NCBI RefSeq assembly: GCF_947500045.1
Contig: NZ_CANMQQ010000012.1
Location: 1 to 64,000, forward strand
DNA from: an uncultured Ruegeria sp.
GTDB lineage: Bacteria > Pseudomonadota > Alphaproteobacteria > Rhodobacterales > Rhodobacteraceae
Length of the DNA stretch: 64,000 bases
Direction: 5' to 3'
Under the pieces are notes generated by a model. It was not told the DNA's origin. It ran no database searches and was given only the letters and a program-made list of their open reading frames with translations. The translations under genes and the position numbers were made by a program. Positions 38,996-47,398 of the stretch are shown here, piece by piece. Within the stretch, counting starts at the first letter, position 1; every line of letters begins with the position of its first letter.

Positions 38996-39609
38996 TCTTT
39001 GATCCACTGGTTGTATACATTGTCGATGATGACGAAGGCGTTCGCGTTGCCTTGTCGCGCTCCCTCAGCAAACGCGGGATGCAGGTCGAGCACTTCGCGG
39101 ACGCGCAGACATTTCTGAATCAGGTGCATGAGGACGCCAAAGGTTGCCTGATCCTTGATTACGGCATGCCCGGCATGGACGGGCTGGAGTTGCAGGAACA
39201 TCTGAACCGGCGGGAATCGACCATTCCGATCATTTTCATTTCTGGCCATGGGGGTATTCCGGAATCCGTGCGTGCCACCAAGGCGGGTGCGATTGATTTT
39301 CTGGAAAAGCCCTTCGATCTGACCGTTTTGATTGAACGGATACAGGCTGCGTTCGACCTTGGCGCACAAATGCGCGCCGAAAAAACACGGCGCCAAATGC
39401 TTGCGGACAAGCGCGGTCTTCTGACCGAGCGCGAGGAACAGGTGTTGCAGCATATTCTGACTCACCCATCTCGCACATCGAGCAAAGAAATCGCCACCGC
39501 GCTGGGCATCAGCCCCCGCACGGTGGAGATTCATCGTGGGCGCATTCAGCAGAAAGTAGGCGTGAAAACCACAATCGAGCTTTATGAGCTGTTCGGGCAG
39601 ATGCATTAG
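38992..39609 (+). CDS. FixJ/NarL-type response regulator
   Basis: 205-residue regulator. The receiver domain has the phospho-acceptor Asp56 (LILDYGMPGMDG), the acidic pocket VDDDEG and the FISGHGGIPESVRATKAGAIDFLEKPF switch region, typical of FixJ-like receivers. The C-terminal LuxR-type helix-turn-helix spans about residues 140-200 (LTEREEQVLQHIL, TSSKEIATALGISPRTVEIH). It overlaps its kinase gene by 4 bases and ends 12 bases before the convergent tctA stop. Likely transcriptional activator of the neighbouring uptake genes. Confidence 0.92.
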   Translation: MIFDPLVVYIVDDDEGVRVALSRSLSKRGMQVEHFADAQTFLNQVHEDAKGCLILDYGMPGMDGLELQEHLNRRESTIPIIFISGHGGIPESVRATKAGAIDFLEKPFDLTVLIERIQAAFDLGAQMRAEKTRRQMLADKRGLLTEREEQVLQHILTHPSRTSSKEIATALGISPRTVEIHRGRIQQKVGVKTTIELYELFGQMH

Positions 39610-39621
39610 CACCTGCCGTCA

Positions 39622-41160
39622 TCAATCGCTGATCGCTCCTTCTTCGTCGCGGCGCTGATGCATCTTTGCTTTGACCCGCGCGCCTACGATCAGGGGCAGG
39701 ACAAATCCGATGATCGCGATGGCCCAGAGCCCAATCGCCAGAGGACTGTCGACCAGAGTCCACCAGTTGCCATTGTCGATGGTAACCGCACGGCGCAGGT
39801 TGTTTTCCATCGAGTTGCCCAGCAATGTGCCCAGAATGATAGGCACCAGCGGCACATCCAGCTTGCGCAGAACCCAGCCCATGACGCCAAACCCGATCAT
39901 CACCAGCAAATCAAAGCTGGATCCCGAGATGCCATAGATCCCCACAAAGCTGACCATCGCCACGACCGGCATCAGAATGCGCGAGGGCACCATCAGCACG
40001 CGGGTGAACAGGCCAACCATCGGGATGTTCATCGCAAGAAGCATGAAATTGGCTATGAACAGAGCTGCAATCAGGCCCCAAACCACATCTGGGTTTTGCG
40101 TGAACAAAAGAGGCCCCGGCGTGATATTCAGCGCCAGCAGCACGGCCAGCAAAACCGCTGTCGTTCCTGACCCCGGCACGCCCAGCGCCAGCATTGGCAC
40201 CAGGGCTCCGCCCGCTGCCGCGTTATTCCCGGCCTCAGGTGCAGCAACACCGCGGGGGTCGCCTGTGCCAAATGTGTTTTCCTTGTCGACCAGCCGTTTC
40301 TCCATCGAATAGGAGATGAACGAGCCCAGAGAGGCCCCCGCCCCCGGCAGAACGCCTGCGAGGAACCCAAGGAACGAAGTACGCAACATGGTGGGTGTAC
40401 ACTGTTTGACCATCGACATCGGTGGGTAGAGACGGCCAATCTTCAGCTTGCGACCTTCAGCATCTGATCCGCCGTGCCGGTGTTCAAGGAAGATGAACAC
40501 CTCGGACAGGGCAAACAGACCGACAATGGCCACGAGGAAATCAAGACCGTCATACAGATGCACCTCGCCGAAAGTGAAACGTGGCACGCCCGTCTGGGTA
40601 TCGACGCCAATAGTTGCTAGTCCAAGACCCAGCGCTGCGGCAAAGGCCGACTTCGCCTGATTGGTCGACGACACGCCGCCCAACGTCATGAAGGCCAGCG
40701 CGAATAGTGCGAAATATTCGGCCGGTCCAAACAGCAGCGCGATCTTCACCAACTGCGGGGCCAGAAAGATCAGGCCCCAAGTGGCTAGGAATGCTCCGAC
40801 AAACGAGGCGATGCCGGATAGCGAAAGCGCCTCGCCAGCCAACCCCTTCTTGGCCATAGGATGCCCGTCAAGGCAGGTCATCATTGCGGGCTCATCCCCA
40901 GGGATGTTCAGTAGGATGGATGAGATCCGCCCACCATACATTGCCCCGTAATAGACACTGGTTAGCAAAATCAGCGAAGGTGTCGCGCCCAAACCCAGCG
41001 TGAACGCCAGTGGGATCAGAATGGCCACACCGTTAGACGGGCCAAGACCGGGCAACGCGCCCATGATCGTGCCCAGAAAACAACCCAGCAGGGCCAGCAT
41101 CAGGTTCTGCCATGTCAACGCGATGGCGAAACCGTCGGCAAGGGATGAAAAAGTTTCCAT
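39622..41160 (-). CDS. tctA: Tripartite tricarboxylate transporter large permease TctA
   Basis: 512-residue permease of the TTT family with about twelve hydrophobic segments. LLGCFLGTIMGALPGLGPSNGVAILIP is partly visible as the first conserved region (the G-x-L-P-G-L-G-P pattern), and GLVLPGAGASLGSFISYSMEKR is replaced here by FLAGVLPGAGASLGSFISY, the second TctA motif. GVPGSGTTAVLLAVLLAL follows. GAGGGG precedes the ATG. It is the last gene of tctC-tctB-tctA and starts 10 bases after tctB. Substrate probably a di- or tricarboxylate or aromatic acid; it cannot be fixed from sequence. Confidence 0.95.
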   Translation of the reverse strand: METFSSLADGFAIALTWQNLMLALLGCFLGTIMGALPGLGPSNGVAILIPLAFTLGLGATPSLILLTSVYYGAMYGGRISSILLNIPGDEPAMMTCLDGHPMAKKGLAGEALSLSGIASFVGAFLATWGLIFLAPQLVKIALLFGPAEYFALFALAFMTLGGVSSTNQAKSAFAAALGLGLATIGVDTQTGVPRFTFGEVHLYDGLDFLVAIVGLFALSEVFIFLEHRHGGSDAEGRKLKIGRLYPPMSMVKQCTPTMLRTSFLGFLAGVLPGAGASLGSFISYSMEKRLVDKENTFGTGDPRGVAAPEAGNNAAAGGALVPMLALGVPGSGTTAVLLAVLLALNITPGPLLFTQNPDVVWGLIAALFIANFMLLAMNIPMVGLFTRVLMVPSRILMPVVAMVSFVGIYGISGSSFDLLVMIGFGVMGWVLRKLDVPLVPIILGTLLGNSMENNLRRAVTIDNGNWWTLVDSPLAIGLWAIAIIGFVLPLIVGARVKAKMHQRRDEEGAISD

Positions 41161-41170
41161 GATCCCCTCC

Positions 41171-41602
41171 TCAGAAACCCAGTGGCCCGCGGGCCAGCGA
41201 AAGCCCCAGAACCAGATGGAAGATAACGTAGATGCCCAGCGACGTTCCCACGCCCACTATAACGCATTCAATCGGGCCAGAGCCCAGCCGCCACGCCAGA
41301 TAAGTGGCGGCAAATGCAGTGGCGATGACAAAGCCAACAACCGGCAACAGCTCGGCATAAAAGATCATGACAACCACAGCGGCCCCAACCTCGACCAACC
41401 GGCCCAGCGCGGGCCATTCAGGTTCGGCATCCGGGCGGATCGCGATGACAATGCTCGACAACCCCAAGATGGCGGCGATGATCAGCGGGAAAGCTTTGGG
41501 TCCAACGGCATCGGACAGAAAGCTTTCTTCAATCGCCAGTGCGGAAAAGGCAAATCCGATGGCGAGAAGCAGTCCGACGACCCCGAAGATGCGGTCACTC
41601 AT
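41171..41602 (-). CDS. tctB: Tripartite tricarboxylate transporter small permease TctB
   Basis: 143-residue four-helix membrane protein, the small TTT subunit. Hydrophobic segments at about residues 4-22, 40-57, 72-100 and 115-138, with the central GPKAFPLIIAAIL segment that is conserved in TctB. AGGAG precedes the ATG. It sits between tctC and tctA in the normal order and is needed for a functional permease. Confidence 0.9.
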   Translation of the reverse strand: MSDRIFGVVGLLLAIGFAFSALAIEESFLSDAVGPKAFPLIIAAILGLSSIVIAIRPDAEPEWPALGRLVEVGAAVVVMIFYAELLPVVGFVIATAFAATYLAWRLGSGPIECVIVGVGTSLGIYVIFHLVLGLSLARGPLGF

Positions 41603-41632
41603 CGGTGTCTCCTATTCGTTTGAATTCTTGTC

Positions 41633-41660
41633 GGGTGTTTCACACACATGCGAAACACCC
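41633..41660 (-). terminator. Intercistronic hairpin between tctC and tctB
   Basis: Perfect 9-base arms GGGTGTTTC and GAAACACCC enclose a 10-base loop. No T tract. It lies 14 bases past the tctC stop; like the hairpin of the TRAP operon it probably favours binding-protein expression. Confidence 0.6.
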
Positions 41661-41674
41661 TTAGTTAGAGCCGA

Positions 41675-42643
41675 TTACTTGATGATGCCGATCTCTTTCG
41701 AGATGGTTTGAATTTGGCCCACAGATTCAGCGACGAAGTTCTGGAAGTCCGCACCTTGCAGATCCAGTGGGGCTAGGCCATTAGCGGCCATAACCTCTTT
41801 CCACTCATCCGACGCGTAAAGATCACCAATCTTGCCGACCCAATCGCCATAAGCCTCATCGGTCATACCACCCGGAGCGTAGAATCCGCGCCAGTTGGCG
41901 CCGATCGCGTCGATGCCCTGCTCTTTGGCCGTCGGGAAGTCCGCGAACTCGCCCGGCAGACGTTCGGGCGCGAGGACTGCAATCACCTTGATGTCACCTG
42001 AATCGACAAAGCCTTTGGCTTCCGAAATATCACCGGTGAAGGCCTGAACTGAACCGGCCAGCAGCTGTGTCACCGCCTCGCCGCCGCCATCAAAGGCGAT
42101 GTATTTAACGGCGCGCACATCGTCGATACCATATGCGTTTGCCGCGATCAGCACCTTCAGGTGATCCCAGCCGCCCACAGCCGAACCGCCAGCGACCGAA
42201 ACTGTAGTCGGGTCTGCCTTAATCTGGTCCAGCAGTTCCGGCAACGTATTGACCGGACTATCAGCTGCAACAGCGATCACGCCGTAATCGGCACCGATCG
42301 CAGCCAGCCAGCGCACCTGATCCATGGTATTTCCGGGATAAGCGCCTTGCGCCAGACGGGTCGCTGTGGCTGCGCTGGCGGCTACGATCAACTCGTTGTC
42401 TTCACCACGCTTGTTCACGACCTCGGCAAAGGCAACGCCACCACCACCGCCGGCTAGGTTCACAACCTGCATGGTCTGGTCGATCAGGCCCAGGTCCTGC
42501 AGCGACTTGCCGACCTGACGGCAAGTGAAATCCCAGCCACCACCCGGGTTGGCCGGGGCGATGCACTCCTGAGCACTGGCGGCAACGCCAGATAGGGCAA
42601 AGACAGCAGCGGCAATCGCGCCGCCTGTTCCAAACAGTTTCAT
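41675..42643 (-). CDS. tctC: Tripartite tricarboxylate transporter binding protein TctC
   Basis: 322-residue periplasmic Bug/TctC protein. A signal peptide (TGGAIAAAVFALSGVAASAQ) precedes ECIAPANPGGGWDFTCRQVG, the TctC opening with two cysteines that are likely disulfide-bonded. VVNLAGGGGGVAFAEV, VSVAGGSAVGGWDHLKV and AFDGGGEAVTQLLAG are ligand-loop segments. GGAGGA precedes the ATG at 42643. It is divergent from the regulator genes; substrate not predictable. Confidence 0.93.
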   Translation of the reverse strand: MKLFGTGGAIAAAVFALSGVAASAQECIAPANPGGGWDFTCRQVGKSLQDLGLIDQTMQVVNLAGGGGGVAFAEVVNKRGEDNELIVAASAATATRLAQGAYPGNTMDQVRWLAAIGADYGVIAVAADSPVNTLPELLDQIKADPTTVSVAGGSAVGGWDHLKVLIAANAYGIDDVRAVKYIAFDGGGEAVTQLLAGSVQAFTGDISEAKGFVDSGDIKVIAVLAPERLPGEFADFPTAKEQGIDAIGANWRGFYAPGGMTDEAYGDWVGKIGDLYASDEWKEVMAANGLAPLDLQGADFQNFVAESVGQIQTISKEIGIIK

Positions 42644-42756
42644 TCGTTCCTCCTCCAAGGGTCTTTTTGGGCCTTACACGACAGCCAAAACCAATCCCCG
42701 CAAGCTTTGGGCCGCGCGGCCTTTTCTTGCAGGATGATTTTCTTTAGCGAATAATG

Positions 42757-42774
42757 CTGTCACGAACCTGTCAC
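42757..42774. promoter_or_regulatory. Pho-box-like direct repeat between tctC and the regulator operon
   Basis: Two copies of CTGTCAC separated by GAAC, an 11-bp repeat period typical of OmpR/PhoB-family sites. It matches the PhoB box consensus CTGTCATAWAWCTGTCAY at 15 of 18 positions by eye. It ends 28 bases before the regulator start and lies 113 bases from the tctC start. It may be a PhoB site or the binding site of the neighbouring OmpR-type regulator. Confidence 0.5.
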
Positions 42775-42802
42775 GCGGCTGACGGACGGTTTGCGGGGGA
42801 AC

Positions 42803-43474
42803 ATGCGCGTACTGATGATCGAAGATACCGAAGATCTGGCCGAGGGGGTTGTGACCCATCTGGCCCGGTCCGGCGTGGTATGCGATCTGGCGACCACCGT
42901 GGAATCCGCCCAAGATTTTCGCGCGGTGCAGAGCTATGACGCCATGCTGTTGGATATCAATCTTCCCGATGGGTCGGGCCTTAGCTTTCTGGGCAAGATC
43001 CGTGCCTCGGGCGACCGAACCCCGGTTTTGATGCTGACGGCGCTGACTTCGGTTGAGGATCGCGTCGCCGCGCTGGACAAGGGCGCAGACGACTATCTGG
43101 GCAAACCCTTCGACCAGCGAGAACTTGAGGCGCGGCTACGCGCGTTGGTGCGCCGCGATGCGAACCGCAAAAGCGAACAAATCACACTGGGACCACTGAT
43201 CTATGCCCCCAAGGACCGCAGCGCCTCTCTGAACGGTAAACGCCTGAACCTGACAGCGCGCGAAGCGGCGGTCCTGGATGAGCTGATCCGGCATGAAGGT
43301 CAGTATATGTCAAAGACCCGGCTGTATAATTCGCTCTACGGGTTCGAGGACGCAGACGTCGGCGAAAACGCAATCGAGCTTTACATCGCTCGGCTGCGCA
43401 AAAGGTTCTCTGGCAGCGTTATCAGCATCACAACACAACGCGGCGTGGGGTATCGGATCGGTCTGGATGGCTAG
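42803..43474 (+). CDS. OmpR-family response regulator (TctD-like)
   Basis: 223-residue regulator. Receiver: acidic pair in VLMIEDTEDL, phospho-acceptor Asp51 (LLDINLPDGSG), Thr and Lys positions in MLTALTSVEDRVAALDKGADDYLGKPF. Winged-helix domain (about residues 125-222) with LTAREAAVLDELIRHEGQYM and ITTQRGVGYRI. Start taken at 42803 after GGGGGA; four further codons are open upstream. It overlaps the kinase gene by 8 bases and diverges from tctCBA, as in TctDE regulation of citrate/tricarboxylate transporters. Confidence 0.92.
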   Translation: MRVLMIEDTEDLAEGVVTHLARSGVVCDLATTVESAQDFRAVQSYDAMLLDINLPDGSGLSFLGKIRASGDRTPVLMLTALTSVEDRVAALDKGADDYLGKPFDQRELEARLRALVRRDANRKSEQITLGPLIYAPKDRSASLNGKRLNLTAREAAVLDELIRHEGQYMSKTRLYNSLYGFEDADVGENAIELYIARLRKRFSGSVISITTQRGVGYRIGLDG

Positions 43475-44861
43475 ATTGCACTTGCCCCACAGCCTGACGG
43501 CCCGCGTTCTCAGCGCCGTTATTCTGATCCTTGTGCTTGGCGGTTTGTTGGTGGCCTTGTCAATCTGGGTCAACGGGCGTCTGGCCGCGCGCGAAGCTTA
43601 TGATCGGTTACTGCTGGGGGCCGCCAGCGATATCGCGGAATCGGTGCGTATTCAGGACGGTATGCCCGTGGTCGATCTGCCGGTCTCGGCGTTTCAGCTA
43701 CTGGCGCAGGCACCCGATGATCGCATCTATTATGCGGTACAGGTGCCCGAGGGGCCGTTCATCACCGGGCTGGACCCGGAGACCAAGATCCTTCCGCCCG
43801 AACCAAATGGCATTGGTCCACAGTATTTTGCAGCGGATCTGAACGATGAACCCGCCCGCTTTGTACGCGTGACGCGCTTGTTTGCAGAACGCGATTTCTC
43901 GGGCGAGGTTGAGGTCCTTGTTGGTCAGACCCTGCGCGCGCGCCAGTCCATGACGGCCAGCCTAATGCGGGATGCCCTACTGCCCATGGCCGTTGCCGGA
44001 ATTCTGCTGTTGATCATGTCGTGGTTTGTCACACGCTCTGCTCTGCGTCCGCTCGAGGCGCTATCGGATGATCTGACGGGACGCGACCCCTATGATCTGA
44101 CGCCGATGCCAAGCGATGGTTTACCGCGAGAGCTGCAGGTGATGCTTGGTGCAATGAACCGGTTCATGGGGCGTTTGGACCGGCAGGTGGACACGATGCG
44201 CAACTTGATCGCGGATACTGCGCACCAATTGCGCACCCCCGTTGCAGCAATCCGCGTACAAGCCGAAATCGCACAGGACGACCCAGACGCGCCCGCGCGC
44301 AAACGTGCGTTGGACCGGTTGTTGGGGCGCACCCGGTCTCTGGGCACCCTGCTGGATCAACTTCTGTCGCGCGCGATGGTGATCCATCGCATCGACAGCG
44401 CCCCGCGCCTTCCGGTCGATCTGCGCGAGGTGGCATTGGAAATCCTGGAAGAACGCGATCATGAACTGATCGCGCCCGGCGTTGAAGTACGTTTGGAGAT
44501 CGGCGAAGACCCGGTTCTTGTGCTAGGGGATGCCTTTTCCATCAGTGAGGCCGCCAAGAACCTGCTGCGCAATGCACTTCGCCACGGCAAACCGCCAGTG
44601 AGCATCGGGGCAGAATGCGCAGACAATCGCGCAATCCTTTGGGTTCGTGACTGCGGTTCAGGCCCTGCCTTAAACATCTCTAGTCAACTGGGTGACAGGT
44701 TCAATCGCACCGCTGGATCCGGTGAAGACAGCACAGGGCTTGGCCTTTCGATCGTGAAATCCACGGCCGAAGCGTTTGACGGCAAGGTTGAAATGTCCGC
44801 CGACACCACAGGTTTCAGGGCGGCGCTGAGTTTCCCAGCCGCACCGGAAGGAGTGCGATGA
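43467..44861 (+). CDS. TctE-like sensor histidine kinase
   Basis: 464-residue membrane kinase. Two hydrophobic helices (about residues 11-33 and 165-187) flank a periplasmic TctE-type sensor region of about 130 residues. A HAMP-like stretch (RSALRPLEALSDDL) precedes HisKA with IADTAHQLRTPVAAIRV; HATPase shows NLLRNALRHGKPP and GEDSTGLGLSIVKSTAEAF. The chosen ATG at 43467 overlaps the regulator stop. It is followed by a periplasmic binding-protein gene whose start overlaps its stop, suggesting a three-part sensor. Confidence 0.9.
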   Translation: MARLHLPHSLTARVLSAVILILVLGGLLVALSIWVNGRLAAREAYDRLLLGAASDIAESVRIQDGMPVVDLPVSAFQLLAQAPDDRIYYAVQVPEGPFITGLDPETKILPPEPNGIGPQYFAADLNDEPARFVRVTRLFAERDFSGEVEVLVGQTLRARQSMTASLMRDALLPMAVAGILLLIMSWFVTRSALRPLEALSDDLTGRDPYDLTPMPSDGLPRELQVMLGAMNRFMGRLDRQVDTMRNLIADTAHQLRTPVAAIRVQAEIAQDDPDAPARKRALDRLLGRTRSLGTLLDQLLSRAMVIHRIDSAPRLPVDLREVALEILEERDHELIAPGVEVRLEIGEDPVLVLGDAFSISEAAKNLLRNALRHGKPPVSIGAECADNRAILWVRDCGSGPALNISSQLGDRFNRTAGSGEDSTGLGLSIVKSTAEAFDGKVEMSADTTGFRAALSFPAAPEGVR

Positions 44862-45892
44862 TGATCCGCTTGTTGCTTGGCTTGACTTTGATCGCGGCGA
44901 CATCCCTGCGCGCGCAAGAGGACGTCACTCAGTTCGGTACCGGGCCCGAGATGATGCTGATCCGGTCAACCACAGATATCGCAATCATCAGTCCCGTGCT
45001 GGAACGGTTTACAGCACAAAACCCGAACCTGAGCATCACCTATGAGCAATGGGGCTCAAACGCCTTGTTTCAGCATAGCAAAACCGCATGTAAGTCCGGT
45101 GAGGCACCAGCAGATGTTGTGTTTTCCTCGGCCATTCAACAAATGGTCTGGCTGGTGAACTCTGCATGCGCCTATCGCTACAGCTCACCGGAAACGCAGG
45201 CCCTGCCCCCGGCCCGACGTTGGCGGGATGAATTGTGGGGCATCACGACGGAACCCGCAGTTATCGTCTATAACAAGGATGGCCTGACGAATGAGGATGT
45301 GCCACGAGACCGGTTTGCGCTGCTCGACGCGATGCGGACACGCCCTGACTTGCTGCGCGGGCGGGTCGCAACATATGACATCGCCGCATCCGGCCTTGGG
45401 TATCTGTTTGCCTACGGTGACAGCCTTGAGGCGACGACATTCGGCTCATTGATCGAAGGCTTTGCCCGCATCGATGCAGTAGCGACCTGCTGTTCTGCCC
45501 ACATTATTGACGAGGTAGCACAGGGGCGTTTTCTGATCGCCTATAATGTGCTTGGATCTTATGTGGCCAATGCCAATCTGCCCGGCGTTGGCGTGATCTT
45601 GCCCGAGGACTACACGCTTGTCCTGTCCCGTGCCTATATGATCCCGCGTCAGGCACAGAACAAACAAGCCGCTATTGTGCTGCTGGATTTCCTGCTGTCA
45701 CCTGAGGCGCAGGAAATGCTGGCAGCCTCGGGCCTCGTGACGCGTCTGGACGAATCTGAGACCGGCCTAACCCCGAGCGCCCGCCGCTTTATCCCGCTGT
45801 CGCCCGCATTGCTGGTGGCCCTTGATCAGAACCGGCGGGCCGGGTTGTTCAAACTGTGGAACGACGCATTCAACATCGAAACCGCGCGTTAA
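44858..45892 (+). CDS. Periplasmic binding protein of the AfuA/PgtC type, sensor partner
   Basis: 344-residue extracytoplasmic solute-binding-type protein. A signal peptide (IRLLLGLTLIAATSLRAQ) is followed by EDVTQFGTGPEMMLIRSTTD, STTD and ITYEQWGSNALFQH resembling ferric/hexose-phosphate binding proteins of the COG1840 family. Five cysteines (TACKSG, NSACAY, VATCCSA) may form disulfides. No ABC permease or ATPase gene is near. It overlaps the kinase stop (ATGATGA) with AAGGAG upstream, so it is translationally coupled to the sensor genes. In Salmonella PgtABC and Staphylococcus HptRSA, binding proteins of this type feed signals to a TctE-like kinase; a comparable role is inferred here. It shares TTAA as stop with hemY. 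Confidence 0.82.
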   Translation: MMIRLLLGLTLIAATSLRAQEDVTQFGTGPEMMLIRSTTDIAIISPVLERFTAQNPNLSITYEQWGSNALFQHSKTACKSGEAPADVVFSSAIQQMVWLVNSACAYRYSSPETQALPPARRWRDELWGITTEPAVIVYNKDGLTNEDVPRDRFALLDAMRTRPDLLRGRVATYDIAASGLGYLFAYGDSLEATTFGSLIEGFARIDAVATCCSAHIIDEVAQGRFLIAYNVLGSYVANANLPGVGVILPEDYTLVLSRAYMIPRQAQNKQAAIVLLDFLLSPEAQEMLAASGLVTRLDESETGLTPSARRFIPLSPALLVALDQNRRAGLFKLWNDAFNIETAR

Positions 45893-47388
45893 GTCTGTCT
45901 TGCGACCTCTTCCGTAACCGGTTCAGCCTCGACTTCGATCACCTCTTCCTCTGCCGGCGTTTCGTCGGGTTCTTCCACTTCCTCGACCTCTTCGGGTTCG
46001 GCTTGGTCCTCTAGTGCTCCGACGATCAGCGGCAACATATGTACCCCAGTCGCGCTGGCGATCTCGGGCGTCTGCGGTGTCTGCCAGCTAAGCGTGTCAA
46101 AGCTGCCGCAGTTCTGGCAGACCGGGCCCCATTCGGCCTGAATGTCGTGGCAATTGTCGCAAACCCATTGTGGTCCGCGCGGTGCGTTCAACGCCCTGGC
46201 CAGCCACCCCTGAACCACCGCGTCCGAGGCACCTTCGCCCCGTTCAATCGCAGCCATCAGCGTATAGGCCCGTGCGTCCCCTTGCTTTTCAACCACATCG
46301 CCCAGCGCGCGGCGCGCCTCGGGGAAATCCTCGGCAACGATGTTGAGTTCGGCCAGGATCAGGCGGGTCTCCATATTTTCGGGGTGAATACGGGTCAGCA
46401 CTGTGAATCGCTTGACCCGCTGCTCGGGTGTTTCATCTGGCGCAATCTCGGCAAAGGCATGGGCCAGATCGGGGTGGGGCTGAACTTCCCATGCTTTTTT
46501 CAGAATTTTGGTCGCCGGGCGCGGTTTGCCTTTTTTGATATAAGCCCGCGCCGCCATGGCCGCAGCCGGCACCAGATCAGGTGACAGGCGGTTGGCCTCG
46601 ATCGCGTGTTCCTGCTGTTCGATCGTTGCCGTTTCATCCAAAAGCTCTTTGGCCTCGGACAGGGCAAGTACCGCATCGCGCCGCTTGAACACATCGCGTG
46701 GCAGATACCCTGCCTTCAGCTTTGACGTCAGCGTGGACCGCGCCCCGGCCCAATCCTGCGCTTTGGTCTGCAGGTTCAAAAGCATATCCTGAGTTTCTTC
46801 ATGCCGGGGTTTCAGCGTCAGCGCCTTCTCGGCCAGCTTGCGCGCGGTTTCATCATCCCCTTCCGCCAGCTTCTGCTTCATAATCCCACGCACACCGACA
46901 AAGCGTGTGGCATTATTAGCGACCAGCTTCTTGTAGGTGTCAGAGGCTTTTTTTGTATCACCCGTCATCTCGGCAGCCTGCGCCACCAGAAGATTGGTCA
47001 ATTCCGGTTTATTCAACAGCTTCTCGGCTTTGCTCGCCTTGGTCATCGCAACGCGGCCTTCACCAGAGGCCAGCGCCATTAGACCATCCGCCAGCGCCTG
47101 ATATCCGCGCTGCTCGCGACTGCGGTCGAAATAGCGTGACAAGGCGGTTTCATCGCCATTGAGGAATTTTAGCGTCGCGATCAGAAGGGTCAGCAGTTTG
47201 AAGAACAGCCAGACTGCGAACACCAGAACACCCAGAGCGATCACCGATTGCAACGGCCCCAGCGTGTATTCAGTACCTGCGACGGTAATCTGAACACCGC
47301 CCGACGATTCCATCAGGAAACCCGCGCCCATGGCCAGCAGGCCGATAATCGCAACAAAAACAAGGATCTTTAACAATGACCACAGCAT
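45889..47388 (-). CDS. hemY: HemY-family TPR membrane protein
   Basis: 499-residue protein. Two N-terminal helices (LLKILVFVAIIGLLAMGAG and the following YTLGPLQSVIALGVLVFAVW) form the HemY N-terminal domain, followed by tetratricopeptide-like helices to about residue 390. Near residue 405-425 a cysteine motif CDNCHDIQAEWGPVCQNC suggests a zinc ribbon. The C-terminal 45 residues are Glu/Pro-rich. HemY is named from its place beside hem genes; its function in haem or membrane protein complexes is unresolved. Not the protoporphyrinogen oxidase of the same name. It is third in the hemD-COG4223-hemY operon, 10 bases after its neighbour. Confidence 0.85.
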   Translation of the reverse strand: MLWSLLKILVFVAIIGLLAMGAGFLMESSGGVQITVAGTEYTLGPLQSVIALGVLVFAVWLFFKLLTLLIATLKFLNGDETALSRYFDRSREQRGYQALADGLMALASGEGRVAMTKASKAEKLLNKPELTNLLVAQAAEMTGDTKKASDTYKKLVANNATRFVGVRGIMKQKLAEGDDETARKLAEKALTLKPRHEETQDMLLNLQTKAQDWAGARSTLTSKLKAGYLPRDVFKRRDAVLALSEAKELLDETATIEQQEHAIEANRLSPDLVPAAAMAARAYIKKGKPRPATKILKKAWEVQPHPDLAHAFAEIAPDETPEQRVKRFTVLTRIHPENMETRLILAELNIVAEDFPEARRALGDVVEKQGDARAYTLMAAIERGEGASDAVVQGWLARALNAPRGPQWVCDNCHDIQAEWGPVCQNCGSFDTLSWQTPQTPEIASATGVHMLPLIVGALEDQAEPEEVEEVEEPDETPAEEEVIEVEAEPVTEEVARQT

Positions 47389-47398
47389 GGCAGGTCCT

